DNA of 64,000 bases from Bugula neritina (Eukaryota; Bryozoa; Gymnolaemata; Cheilostomatida; Bugulidae): the NCBI GenBank assembly GCA_964035545.1, contig OZ037771.1, forward strand, positions 2,098,628 to 2,162,627, in the 5' to 3' direction. The notes under the pieces were generated by a model that was not told where the DNA came from, searched no databases, and saw nothing but the letters and a program-made list of their open reading frames with translations. The position numbers and the translations under genes are program-made. Below, one piece after another: positions 24,841 to 36,820 of the stretch. Numbering within the stretch: the first letter of the stretch is position 1; every line of letters begins with the position of its first letter.

Positions 24841-25707
24841 CATAGACTACCACAGGTCCTTTGTGTCAATTGAGTATATATACCATTCGCATTTTTCTGG
24901 CGAAATCATAACTTTGATAATATCTTTTTTTATAAAACCTCAAATTTGAAGAATACTCGTCACTATCAACTGCAGCGTATTTGGTCATAATTTATGTTGT
25001 GTATAAAATGTTATTTGGCTGTAAATAATAGCAAGTTACGCAAAGTATTTTAGAAGTTTTTTGCGTAAGGAAGCTATTATAAACGTGATAAATATTATAA
25101 ATGATACAGTAAACACATTATTTTTATATTCATATTTTATTCATATTTAGAATTAAAGTTGAAATGACCGGTTTATATAATAAGCTGTGTGGCACCTTTA
25201 CCAAGCATCCCAGCTTTTGCAGAAACAGAAATGACATGGAAAGCTGTATTGCTAATTGTACTTTTCATTATAATATTATAATGTAGGTATTGCTACTACT
25301 AAAAAGACTAAAGTTTAAAAACCTGATGGAGAAATAAAGTAGGCTATAGTGCATAGATTTTCTTTCATTATATGCCTTTTAATCTTGTAGTTGAATGAAA
25401 ATTGCCTGATGAGGAAATCAGTATATTATTGTATGGAATTATAGATTTCAATTTCCATATTATCAAAAGTTTTCTGATGTTGCTTCATCGGTTTACCCAA
25501 TAGCAGGTTAAACTTTTCTTTGGTTTACTTTTCATCTAAACATTTAGGCTGAAAACTAATTACCAATCAGATGGGACATTGACGTTATATTCTGCAATAT
25601 TTCTGATCAGCCAGCAATAAATGCATTAACCAATAAGCAATAAACAAGTTTCCTAGTTTATTCGCTTTTAGTGACAGTTCAGCTGCCTTTCTCCGCTACT
25701 GGACAAA

Positions 25708-28564
25708 ATGGTAGCTTGGTGGTTGGTTCTGCTGCTGGTTCCTAACATCTTGAGTGGCAACTGGTATTCCTTATACCAGATAAGGACAGACAAAGAGCAC
25801 ATTCCTCTGAGTAAAGGCTTTCTTTTACACGTAGCAGGTGAATATTATACCTTTTCTGTAACAGTTTATATGGGATATATTTGCTGATAGCTACCTGCAG
25901 TCAAACATAACCATAAGCACTGCCTCCATGACTTCTAGTAAATGGATGCTCTTGGATGAATTTGTGGTTGTGGTTTGTATTAACTAATGGTTGTGGTTTC
26001 AGTCTATGCAAATTTGTTCTAACATCGAACTAAAATTCTAATGCAAACTTGGAAAAATATTATGTGAACTTATTACTTTTAGTGCATCTGTTATGCATTT
26101 AGGTGCAATAGTGGAAAATAAATAATTGATATAACACAGTTTTTTTAATTTCTTGATAAATTTTGGTTTTGGGGCTTTAGTTAAACTTTTGCAAGAACAT
26201 AATTTCTTTTGCTAAATTTCGAATCTAGAACACAGTTGTTTGGATTTCTTTATTACTGCATTTAACTTCAATATAGTGTTTTAGCAAATTTATTCAACTG
26301 TTTCAGAAGGATGCACTGGGCTTTTAGAATGCGTGGCAGTAAGTAGCAGGTTCCGTGAAAGATATCAATTTGGTGTCTTCAATCTTGAGAATAGCAGCTG
26401 CCAAATATACGCCGGCAGCAACAGCACGGATGGTGATGGAGGTAACAGTGTGGCTGCAAATAACGTAACTAAGCAAGCAGATAGTCAGCTGGTTCTGTTC
26501 TTTAACCACCTCATCTATGCTGCTAGTCCTTCAGTTACTGAAATTACCACTTCAACTTCTGAAACCACCACCTCAACTTCTGAAACCACCACCTCAACTG
26601 CTGACACCACCATCTCAACTGCTGACACCACCATCTCAACTGCTCAAATTACCACCTCAACTGCTGAAATTACCTCCTCAACTGCTGAAATTATCACCTC
26701 AACTGCTGAGCTTGTGACAAGACCTGATAAAAATTATAAGCCAGGTAAGCAAAGTATAATAACAAGAGTGTAATGTGTACATGCATGTAGTCAGTTGATA
26801 GCTTATATAACTAATTAACTGTGTTGCTATTGCAGAGTTGTGTGAAACGAAAGAATGTGACTACACATGTGACGACAGTGACCAATGCGTTTGCTTTCCA
26901 AAACAGAATCTCATTTACCCATTGGAGCTTACCTGTTTTGGTTAGTGCTCGACCACAATTACTCTTATATAGCTTATTAAAATCAAAATAAAGAACATTA
27001 GAACATAAATTGCCAATTAGATTTCTTTAGATTTTATGCTACAAAACCTATGTGATTAGAGCAAACTAAGATACTAAGAATCTAACACAGTTTCTCAAAC
27101 ATGTTAGTTTAACAAGCTTCTGTTATGCATCTAAAGTATAAACTCATAATTTGTAGCTGGCAGATTTTAGGTTTCACTGTAGCATTTAAAGTTGAACAAC
27201 TGTTTGCATACTTGAAGGAATTATTTCTTAAAACTAGAATTTTTTTCTCTTTGTGCATATTTATATAGTAGATATAGTATTTTTTTCTCCTGGCTATAGA
27301 AGCTCTGTAATGCATGCTAGCAATATAATTATCGTGTGTGCAAATATTGTATGACTAAGACATTGCCCTGACAACTATAATATAATTCGTATAGACAGCT
27401 GCCCATACTGCTCCATGGAAGATCTGAATGGGAAGAGATTATCTACTGTAACAGCCGGTTGGATTCAGTCGGAAGGATATCCATACGAATATTCTAAATA
27501 TTCAAACTCTGTACTTTACATTAAATTGCAGCTTGGAGACCCCTGGACTAGCATTAAAACCAGCTTTTACCATTTTGAAGTGAGTAAAATAATATGGGCT
27601 TTATATTGAAATACAAGTTGCATTTCTTGCTGAGTTGGCTGGGAAAAAATAGAATTTGTGATCCTTGAAAATTTCTGTTTTTTCATAGTTCTTAAAAACA
27701 CTATTTTTTTAAATTTGAAGGAAACTGAGTCTGTAATTTTTTAGTATAAATGAATAACCATTCAAATTTTTAGTTCAATTAACCAGTATACATGCTAACA
27801 TATTGCAAAGTATATAATATAGCTAGGAGTTTAAGCTTTTAATTTATTTGTTATAATAAACTTGTGCTTATAATCATACTTTGTACAAAAAACTTGTTTT
27901 TTAAATTCATCTTTGAGTTATTCCTCAACTTTTGCCCTATAAACTATGCTAAAGACAAAGCTTGAGAAAACTTGTAATTCTGTAAAATTAGAATTATGCG
28001 ATTAGAATGCCTTTTTTCACTGTAGCTGCTTGATCAATCAACATGTATCATGCCAGGCTATAAATCATCAGGTGTCAGTCATAAAGTGTCAGCCATAAGG
28101 TGTCAACCATAAGGTGTAAATTATTAGGTGTCAACTACTTTCTATCATTATAGTATCATTCAGAAACATATAGTGCCTAATAAACATTAAAGTGTTTGAA
28201 CCTGAAGTCATGCAGTTAGGAAAATAATTGCATTTGAATAAAACAGTATAACTAATTAAAGCAATATTAGACTAACACAGATTTGGAGACAGAGCATGCA
28301 ATCTTTTATAGGCCCTACCCAGTTTTTATTTTTTTGTAGGTTGAGTCTTGCAATGAAGGACCAAATGGAAAGTGGGGAAAACTTGCAATCAACGAGTGTG
28401 TATTTGATTATCTCCAGATTGAAGACACAAAGTATTGTGGAATAATTAAAAGTGGTTTGCCCTACAGTGTTGAAAACAACGTACTTGACAATTTGGTTAG
28501 AATACATTTCCATTCCGATAGGACCTGTCACGGGAAATTTTTGTTTCATTTTCAATTAGTGTAA
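25708..28564 (+). CDS. Secreted protein: Cys module, Thr/Ser repeats, CUB domain
   Basis: Function unknown; the architecture is that of an extracellular adhesive or recognition protein. Exons: 25708-25837, 26307-26744, 26836-26940, 27395-27579, 28340-28564; 360 aa. MVAWWLVLLLVPNILSGNW is a signal peptide. Residues about 20-115 hold a short Cys module (GCTGLLEC ... NSSCQIY) that could be a degenerate PAN/apple-like fold. Exon 2 then encodes a mucin-like array of about eight octad repeats (ETTTSTS, DTTISTA, EITSSTA types), likely O-glycosylated. Exon 3 is cysteine-rich (CETKECDYTCDDSDQCVC). Exons 4 and 5 form a CUB-like domain with an altered start: AGWIQSEGYPYEYSKYSNS, CVFDYLQIEDTKYCG, LVRIHFHSD and a C-terminal beta strand. 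There is no transmembrane segment after the CUB domain. Confidence 0.88.
26532..26715 (+). repeat. Thr/Ser coding octad repeat array
   Basis: 24-base units such as GAAACCACCACCTCAACTTC repeat about eight times inside exon 2, keeping the reading frame. Neighbouring units are nearly identical (two copies of GACACCACCATCTCAACTGC), so the array probably varies in copy number. Confidence 0.85.
28062..28138 (+). repeat. Short tandem repeat in CUB-gene intron 4
   Basis: About five copies of a 14-15-base unit of type AGGTGTCAACCATA. Confidence 0.7.
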
Positions 28565-30051
28565 AGCTAAAGGGGGAAAGCAGCTTCTCTCTCTTTGCTT
28601 ATAGTTTCAGGTAAAAAAAATTTAAGCTCAACATTGTAAGCCATGTTTTTTTAATGTGAGTATGTTGTATTAAAAGTTACAAAATTTAACCAACTTACCC
28701 AGCAGCTGTAATTATTCTACCCTACATACTTTTAACCTATTAAATTTTCAGCTGCTAAAATATATAGTTTGCATGAAGCAATATGCTGAAGCTAGCAAAT
28801 TATACAAAGAAACAAGAGATATATTAAATTGTTCATCATTGTAAAAAAAGTTTGATTAGTAATTGGTTATTCATTTTTGCAGAAAAAAGAGTTTTAAAAT
28901 TTTATAATTGATGCATGTACTAGTATTTTTTCAAATATTCACAGAATTTTGATTTTTATGTTTTGTTGTTTTCTGGTGTTCATAAAATACTTATTTTTAT
29001 ATTAATGAAATAATGCCGATATGTGCTTTCATGGTCACAATGTTTCTAATTCTAATTGTTGCAATAAATATAAACTATCGCTTTTGTTAACTGGCTGTGT
29101 AAAAATCATGTTTGAAAACCTGGCTCCACAATTGTTCTCTTTTTCTCTGCTAAGTTCCCATAACATTCACTGTTACTAAATTACTCAATTTGATTTATAT
29201 GAATTTGTGGCTTAATTATACCTTCGATTAGATTATATGGATTACTTTATATAGAATAGATCTCTAAGCTCTATGCTCACCAGCTAAAACCATATGACCC
29301 AGCTGTGAACACCAAATCCTTCCAGGCTCCAGAGTTTCATGTCAGATTTTATAGTATCTCTTCATCTCTGTCAAATCCCACCTTTTTCTGATAGTTTACC
29401 ATAGGTTACAGGTGAAAGAGCTCTTTATTTTCTTTTGCTCTGCAAACATACCTGTACCCATGCAAGCATGTTTAGGCCATGTATGCACTAAAGATATTAT
29501 AAGATCAATATGCTGGAGCATACTACCTCTAGGTTGTAGTTTGCCAATGCGAAGATACATGTGAATAATTTCTTACCACTATCTTTAACAATTACATCTA
29601 AAACTATAATTTTCTCCAGGCACCAGCACTTGGATTTTTTGCAGACAGTGAAGTTTGCAATAAAGGAACTCTCCTTGGTTAAGTGCAATCCAACACTTTC
29701 CATTTCCCTCTTACTGAAATTTTCTCATACTCTCAATTCTACTTTGATACATTCATCTGTTATGTGACAAAGATACTTTGCATTTGAATAAAACGAAACA
29801 CTCAAACTTTATATTCCACTCACTTTTTGTTGCATAAATATGAATCAAGTCATCAGGTATTCTTCAGTATCAATTGGAAAGAGACAGAAACCTATTATTA
29901 GGTCATAAATGACTTCAAGGGTTATAAAAAAGTTCTGAAGTAGTAATAAACAGAACCAACTTTAGCATAAAAGCGTGGCACAGTAACAGCTGGTTCATCC
30001 GCTCATCACACTGTCTAAGAAGAAACCACAGTTCTAACTTTTCTCAGAAGA
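28565..30051. other. Intergenic stretch and Kazal promoter
   Basis: No gene seen. CATAAAAG at 29966-29973, about 80 bases before the Kazal ATG, could be its TATA element. Confidence 0.4.
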
Positions 30052-31592
30052 ATGAAGTCTCTTAGTAAGTCAATTTATTTTTATAAAGAGTTATCTAACT
30101 TTCATGAGATAGTTGCTTGAAGCATAAGCATGTTGAAAACAGAATATCATAGACTTATGTTACAGTGTATGTTGTAGTCAGCTTTTGTGCATAAGCTATG
30201 TGCAAAGTATTTTCCTAAGCTATTGTTATTGTTAACTTTTTCTGCTTGTCAGTAGACATTGTTTTATAATAAATTTTGTGCAAACATATTTTGAATTAAA
30301 CTGGGACTTGGCCATTGACAATATTAGAAATCCCAAATTAATTCAAGACATGCTTACGCAGAATTTATTATAAAACAAAATTGTTTGAACATACAACCTT
30401 CAAACAGTCTTTTATAGACATTGGAGCACAAAAAACTGCTTGTTTTTGTGCTCCAATGGTTGACTTATTGATCTATACCTATATATGAATTGTGTACGCA
30501 CTCACTGTGTACGGCAACTGTTTTAGGGTTTGTCCCCTCATTAGCATGGAGTATTATGGCCCAACCATAATTAGTAGCTCATTGCTTCAATTATTGTTAT
30601 AACTTAATGGGAAATGACATATAATACTTTAAAACTGCCATATATTTTACAAGCTTCAATTATGACATATCTAAACAATATTGCTGAAGCAATCTGTTTC
30701 TTAGCATCAAGATTTGTGAATGGACAATTATTAAGCTACTTATAAATTTTTGTTGATTTGTGTAATTTGAAATTATTGCAATTTATCACTTTTCTTTTCT
30801 TTTAGTTAAAACTATGTAGTAAGTGATACAATAAAAGTCAACTTTGTAAATCACAAGTTTCGGAAAATATTTAGCTAAACCCTGTAATGTAAAAGTAGCG
30901 TGGGAAGTTTGATTTTAGTTAATTCTCTTTTTTCCTCTTTTTGCAGTGTTTTTGATGTCACTGATGGTAGTTGTTGCCATGACAACTGCAGATAAAGGGA
31001 AAGACTGTACAACACCTTGCCCCATGGACTACAACCCAGTGTGTGCTTCAGATGGGCAAACCTACGGTAACTATACTCTGTATTTAATTAAAACTTAAAT
31101 CTAGCCGTACGCAAAAACATAATCTAACTTGAGGAAGGTAGCAAATATATTTTCAATTTAAAAGATAGCATAAAACATTCTATATCTAGTCAATATAAGG
31201 CACTTGATAAATACATGTATTAACCAAATGTATTCATGACAAAATGGTGGTAAGCATACAAAAGCTAGTTCTTAGAGTGATAGCTTACCTGCTGTTACGT
31301 GCAGACAGCAACTTATGATGTCTACATGCAAATTAGGTGTTTTATTAAGCAACAATACTGAATAATAATAGCATTATTATTGATAACGATAATTCTTTTT
31401 ATTGTTAAGCATTATTTATACTAGTTATAATTATCATTAAATATGCTTTGAAGTAATTTTATATAGTTTCATATATTACGACTCACATGTATGTTTTGTT
31501 TATTAGGGAACAACTGCTCTCTCAGCACAGCCATTTGTGAACAAAATGGTGTCGGAGAAATCTTAAAGTTTGTCCATAACGGAGCATGCTAG
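30052..31592 (+). CDS. Secreted single-domain Kazal serine protease inhibitor
   Basis: Exons 30052-30064, 30947-31066 and 31507-31592 join to 72 aa. The 13-base first exon encodes only MKSL plus one base; exon 2 completes a signal peptide (MKSLMFLMSLMVVVAMTTA). The mature peptide is one Kazal domain: DCTTPCPMDYNPVC, then ASDGQTYGNNC, AIC and a last Cys just before the stop, giving six cysteines in the classical order and the hallmark Y-x-N-x-C region. The residue two after the second Cys, the usual P1, is Met, which suggests inhibition of elastase- or subtilisin-like proteases rather than trypsin. AATAAA lies at 31675-31680. Plausible roles are digestive-protease control or antimicrobial defence. 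Confidence 0.95.
30419..30458. repeat. Perfect 16-bp hairpin in Kazal intron 1
   Basis: CATTGGAGCACAAAAA (30419-30434) and its exact reverse complement (30443-30458) are separated by the 8-base loop ACTGCTTG. It could be a tiny MITE remnant or a structured intronic RNA. Confidence 0.6.
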
Positions 31593-32228
31593 AGAAATGC
31601 TGGTGAAAAACATCCTGAGAAAACAAATATTAACCCCTCTGTTTTTAAATATAAGCTTCAAGTTAATAAAATTAATCAATTGGTTGTTAATTTGGTGTTT
31701 CATTTGATTGCTAATTTTGATTATTTCAAATTTTGAAATTTTATCTTATGAATATTAGGATGTTATAAAACTAAAAATAAAAAAGGTATGACAACCATCT
31801 GCAGTATTTTTACTGTTTTTAATATGTGGAGATTCAGAAAGCAGCCTGAACTAATTACTAGATTGACAAATTAAAAGTTTTAAGGCAATGAATCAGCGTA
31901 ATGGTTCACATGCAAAAATATATTTCATCTCAAAATAGCAACAAAAATTATTTTTAAACCAAACATTGTGAACCTAATATGAACATATTAATATGAACAA
32001 AGACATATTATCTTGTAAAGACTTTCATTGTTTATAAAAAGAAAACTTGGTTAAAAACTATAACAATTTGCAATTTATATAGCAGAGAAAGCCAAATTTG
32101 AAATATCACAGGAAAAAAAACTAAAAGACTGGATCGAAATTTGATATACATCACAGATAAGTGATGACGTTGGGTGATGACGTTAGGTGACAGTGTGCGA
32201 TGTAACAGCCCCAGAAGATACATTAGCT
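31593..32228. other. Convergent 3' region of Kazal and LCMT1 genes
   Basis: Holds the Kazal 3' UTR (AATAAA at 31675) and the LCMT1 3' UTR. A near-duplicate GTGATGACGTTGGGTGATG at about 32160-32190 is the only other structure seen. Confidence 0.5.
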
Positions 32229-35200
32229 TCAACCACCTATAGTTGTAGTAAGATTGTGAAAAGATAAGAGCAGGTTGTCAGTGTTAGTGGCTAAGCATAT
32301 GCAGTAATGCACCATCAGTTCTGAGAGTAGATGTACCTCATCCAACATCTCAATTTTCTCCACTCTAAAAGACAAAAGAAAATCCGTCTATTACAGATAC
32401 CCATTTAAATCAAGGAGTTGATAAATTAGATTCTACAGTCTGAAAGAGCACTCCAAAATATTCTAGCATTAGCCAGTTATTTATAGCATCAGAATCTAAC
32501 TAAAGCTTAAATAAACATTCCATGAGGTTACTAGGAGTTGCCTTACCTTGACCTTTCACTGCTGTCTATTAGTTTATATAAGCTCTCCATGTTCTCCACA
32601 ACAGAAGTTGCCCACCCATTTCTGCTAAACCTGAAGTTAAGAAACAGATTACAATGTATGAGTGTAAAACATTGACTGGAAAAAAATAAAAACCGGTCAA
32701 GGTGAAAGAAAAAAGATGCCTTTCAACTACAATATAAAAAGCCAAACAATATTCTTCTCAAATTTTCTTAATCTACTATGAGTTAAGATATTGTTTAGAA
32801 TGTTCAAAACTATTAGCAGTTGTTACAAGGTCAGCTGACCTGTCCATTTGAGCCTGAGCTGTTGAGCAGTCGTCAGTGTACAGAGTGCAGCGTCTAGACC
32901 CCATGTTACTCTTCATAACTTCTGCAAACCTGTCTGACATGTTTATCTGAAACACAATATAAATAAATTATTAACAGACAGAACCAGTTCAATAAATAAA
33001 TAAACAATTAATTACATGTGCGCACACTCCTGCAAACATAATACATTTGTATATGTATATCTAATGTGATAAAAACAATAATGGCCCTATAAATTATTAT
33101 ATTATATTATTATGATTATTATTATATCTGAAACGTAGTAAGACAACTTAATTGTCAGCTAATGGTATCACACCTATGAGCAAGCGATAACCCGCAGCCG
33201 TATTTACCTCAATGACTTACTAAAATGTAGTTTATATTTAGGTCATTATATTTATAAACATCTCCTTCAACTCAAGTCTCAATTGCTACACAGTTGAAGT
33301 TGTGACACTATAAAATACGAGCTTTAGTTTATACAGACAGGAAATCACTCTTACGACATCATAGCTGATAAAATGAGAGTCGGTAAACGTCTGAGAGAAA
33401 TACGAGAGCAAACCATCGCACTCTCTCTCCGGCATGTACATCAGAACGCACTCGGCTAGAAAAAGTGTTGGCATGCTGAAATCCAATCCAACCTGCAACA
33501 AGAAGACAAATCCCATTTAGCAAACATGTGAATATTACACAACCTAGAGGAAATATTTAATTAACTAGGTGAGCATATATTAGATGCAGAAATAGAAACA
33601 AAATAGTAAATACAAGTTTCAGAAGCATCAAGTCACAACTACAACTCTGTTATCCATAAGACAACCTGAACAGGCTAAAAAGTATTTCCAGCTACCAGAT
33701 TTTTCACAAAATAATTAACTAATTATATGAAAAAAGTTGTACACTGGTAAGTAATATTAAGAAGGTGAAAAATATTTTATAAATTTTCAAAAAATGACAT
33801 ATCAATTCATGTTATGCCATATTACACAATACTAGCAAGAGTGGACCTCTGACTTGAAAACCCCATCCAGTCATAGTTGGAGTCACTTGAACAATGCATC
33901 AATAGAGATTAGAGCTAGCAGTAATAGAGTTGTACTATTCCCATTCTAATACACAATTTAGTATGAAATTAATACACCCCCACTCCCCCTCCCCCCCCCC
34001 CCCCCCGTTCTAATATACAATCTAGTAGGAAATTATCACTCCGCCTTCATATATACAATCTAGTAGGAAATGAATACCGATGGTAACTTTAACTGAGTAT
34101 CCAGATTCTGAAGGTTCCTCAGATCAGCTGGTAGAAGTGAATAAGAGGAGCTACAGCAACCAACCTTGGACGGCAGAACTTCTACATCTGTAATTGTAGT
34201 CCATATATATACTATATTCTAAAATCTAAAATCTAAATGATAAAACTATATTCTAATATATATACTAGATTTTAATATATATGCTATATTCTAATATATA
34301 TACTATATTATTCTAATCTATGAACTATCTTCAAAGCCAAAGAATATATTTTAAGGTTTAGACAATATTCCAGCAATAGACAATATCTAATCTAAAGAAT
34401 ATGGTGGGAAACTTAATATTCCACTAAAACCCATGTATTACTGAACGTTTCATTTTTAGCATTATATATGTATATGATATACTTACAATAAAAAAACTGC
34501 TGATATCTTTAATTTTTCTAAGTTCATTTGTATACGAAAAAGCTGCAGCTGTTGCATAACTTCCGTTTCATCACCAAAAGGGTAAATTGGTGACTACATC
34601 ATAGTGTATGTATAATATAGTATGTATAGTATGTACACACTATAACATAAGCTTACCATTGCCAAGTGCCTTTAGGAGTTGCTCTTCCTTGCTATGAATG
34701 ATTGTAGTTTTGATTCTAGTGACAGAAGGGAAATCTACTTCCACATACTTCCGGGGAGACAACCCCGAAGCTGATAAATTCCAGTATAATGTATCGTATC
34801 CAGCACCAACACTCACTATTTGACAGTTTCTACTGTGAGCCTACAACAGCTTGCAAATTGAGAGTCCATAACTTAATTGAGTCAAGCAGAAATTTTGTGG
34901 CACAAGTTTCAGACATACTTGAAGCTACTAAATGTGAATTGTGAACAACCCCAAACCCCCCTCCGCAGCATAAGCTTTTTGTAAGTTAGGTCTAGTGGCT
35001 ACAGCACTGACTTAGTAGACACAAGGTCAGTGGTTCAAATCCTAGTAAAGGTTAGAAAGGACTATTAGTCATAATTGCTCCTTTGCCACAATTGAAAACA
35101 ATTCCTTAGCCTGCTTAAAAAGCTCCAACCATCAGGAGTTCTCGTTATTATATTACAGGTACAACTATAATATCCGTGAAAAAATAAACTAAGCAATAAA

Positions 35201-35462
35201 TTTTAATCTTAGCTTCGAAAAATAATAAATATTGTCTCACCTTTACAAACTGCTCCACCAGAGACCTGATAACAAACACACGACCAAAGTAGCCTCGGCT
35301 TATTTCAGGTGTCTTTCTTATTTGACTTTGCTTACACATGCATTTAATGTACGGATCCTTCCAATATCCTAGTGACACGGCAAACTTCTTACTGCAAGAA
35401 GCTTCATCATTGGTCAGAATGACGCTATTATCATCAGTAGCTGGGACTCGAAACTCGGCCAT
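32229..35462 (-). CDS. LCMT1: Leucine carboxyl methyltransferase 1
   Basis: Cytosolic SAM-dependent enzyme that methylates the C-terminal leucine carboxyl of the PP2A catalytic subunit, favouring assembly of PP2A holoenzymes. Exons (minus): 35241-35462, 34657-34840, 34078-34187, 33355-33492, 32840-32946, 32547-32624, 32229-32364; 324 aa (family about 330). Visible motifs: KKFAVSLGYWKDPYIK, PEISRGYFGRV, SAM loop VSVGAGYDT (83-91), VEVDFP, LPADLRNL, LFLAECVLMYM, ISYDVINMSDRF, NGWATS and the terminal LxxLMVHYCICLAT. An AG acceptor (tattttag) lies about 22 bases upstream of the ATG, so an untranslated first exon further upstream, near the divergent PGM2 promoter, is likely. Exon 3 has the least conserved sequence. 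Confidence 0.95.
33950..34085. repeat. Tandem repeat with poly-C tract in LCMT1 intron 3
   Basis: Three copies of a unit of about 35 bases (TAATATACAATCTAGTAGGA type) at about 33952, 34006 and 34048, with a poly-C run of about 25 at 33980-34006. The third copy runs into the donor of exon 3 (34078). Confidence 0.65.
34200..34320. repeat. AT-rich tandem repeat in LCMT1 intron 2
   Basis: Repeats of ACTATATTCTAATATAT type, about five imperfect copies, directly upstream (minus sense) of exon 3. Confidence 0.6.
34984..35148 (+). mobile_element. Decayed SINE copy in LCMT1 intron 1
   Basis: GTCTAGTGGCTACAGCACTG head, B box GGTTCAAATCC, then GGTTAGAAAGGA, AGTCATAATTGCTCC, CCTTAGCCTGC and a terminal GTTCTC. 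It is diverged but co-linear with the family. Confidence 0.7.
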
Positions 35463-36820
35463 GAGTTAATTACTATGTCATACTCTAAAATATCAATACA
35501 ATTTTGCCATAACATATATACATATCTTATAAAAATCCAAAATAAATTTTTGTATGCAAATGTACTTGCATTATTATATACACTTAAAAATATACCATAA
35601 AAACTGCTATGCATTTTTTAAAAAAAATAATGCAAAATATGTAAAAAAATAAACACAAGCATAAACTACTACCACTTGAAAAAAAACAAATTAGTAGAAT
35701 ACTTGATGAATTGTGTTATTCAAAACAACTAGGCATAATGGCAACCATAACCATAAATGTAACCAGTGACGCAACTCAGTCACAAGTAAATAGACATTTC
35801 ACTTAAGTATTTTTTGCATATTTTACATAACTTACTAGTACAAGTATATAACAAAAATTAAAACAAACTATGGTCTCTATCTAGCAACCTCAAAAAACAT
35901 AATTAACAGTTGCAAACAAGAATTGCATAAAATGACAATGCAATTGCAAAATTGATATTAACCTGAATAGACCAAGAATCAACCTGGAGTACAATACAAT
36001 GTTGGTTTTAAAAGCTCAAAACAATAACAAGACTGAAAAGCCAATAGTTTAGACAAATAACAACTACAAACTCAATACTTAAAGCTAAAGTTAAAGAAAC
36101 ATCAAAACTAGCCATTAAATCACAGCAAACTATTAAATTTAAATAAAATAATAATCCAAATTCTCAAATTTTTTCATTTATGTGAGGTTACCATTATAAT
36201 TAAAATAAACTTAAAATTAAATTTTTTACTCTTAGTGATTACTGATTACTATTATGATTATCAATATCAATATCATTGTGACTGTGGCATCGAATTTAAT
36301 TTACTTTTACTTTTAGTAAACTTTTACCTACTCATTACAAAAATAATAATTATATTCACACGAATAAATAAAAAAGTTGCTTGACATATAAAAACTTAGT
36401 TATTATTATTAATTATTTTTCAGATTTGGTGAACATTCATAAAATTTTAATTTCAACTGTGAATTTTTCATCTCAATCTGTAAACCTTCATCTTGATCTT
36501 GTTTAATTAATTGCTAGAGTTGGAAAATGAAAAACGGAAATATACAAAAGCTGATATAATGGAGTAAGCACCAAGGTTTGACACACCCGACTTTTAAATT
36601 ATCGATATTAAAAATACAACGAACGACATAATAGTTGTTAAGGAATTGTATTTTGTGGTTCCACTTTACTGCAAGTTACAAAGTTTCCGGGGGAAAATGG
36701 TTTTTCCATGCACAAAATTATCTACTGATGCAGTTTTGTATGACCAACTCCAAGGCAGTTGTAGACATTGAATCAGTGATTGTGAAGACCATAGTTGTAA
36801 CCTAAAATTAAATTAGTATA
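35463..36820. promoter_or_regulatory. Divergent LCMT1/PGM2 intergenic region
   Basis: About 1.36 kb between the two start codons. It probably contains an untranslated LCMT1 exon and the bidirectional promoter, most likely near 36550-36800 where the sequence is less AT-rich. A period-6 tract (about 36225-36345) lies where LCMT1 intron 1 should be. The rest is featureless AT-rich sequence. Confidence 0.45.

Larger units (their letters stand above)
23256..25707. other. Intergenic stretch with two SINE copies
   Basis: No gene seen. Two SINE copies lie at 24422-24621 and about 24745-24840. CCAAT-type boxes (TACCAATCAG at about 25560 and AACCAATAAG at about 25629) lie within 150 bases upstream of the CUB-gene ATG and may be part of its promoter. 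Confidence 0.45.
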
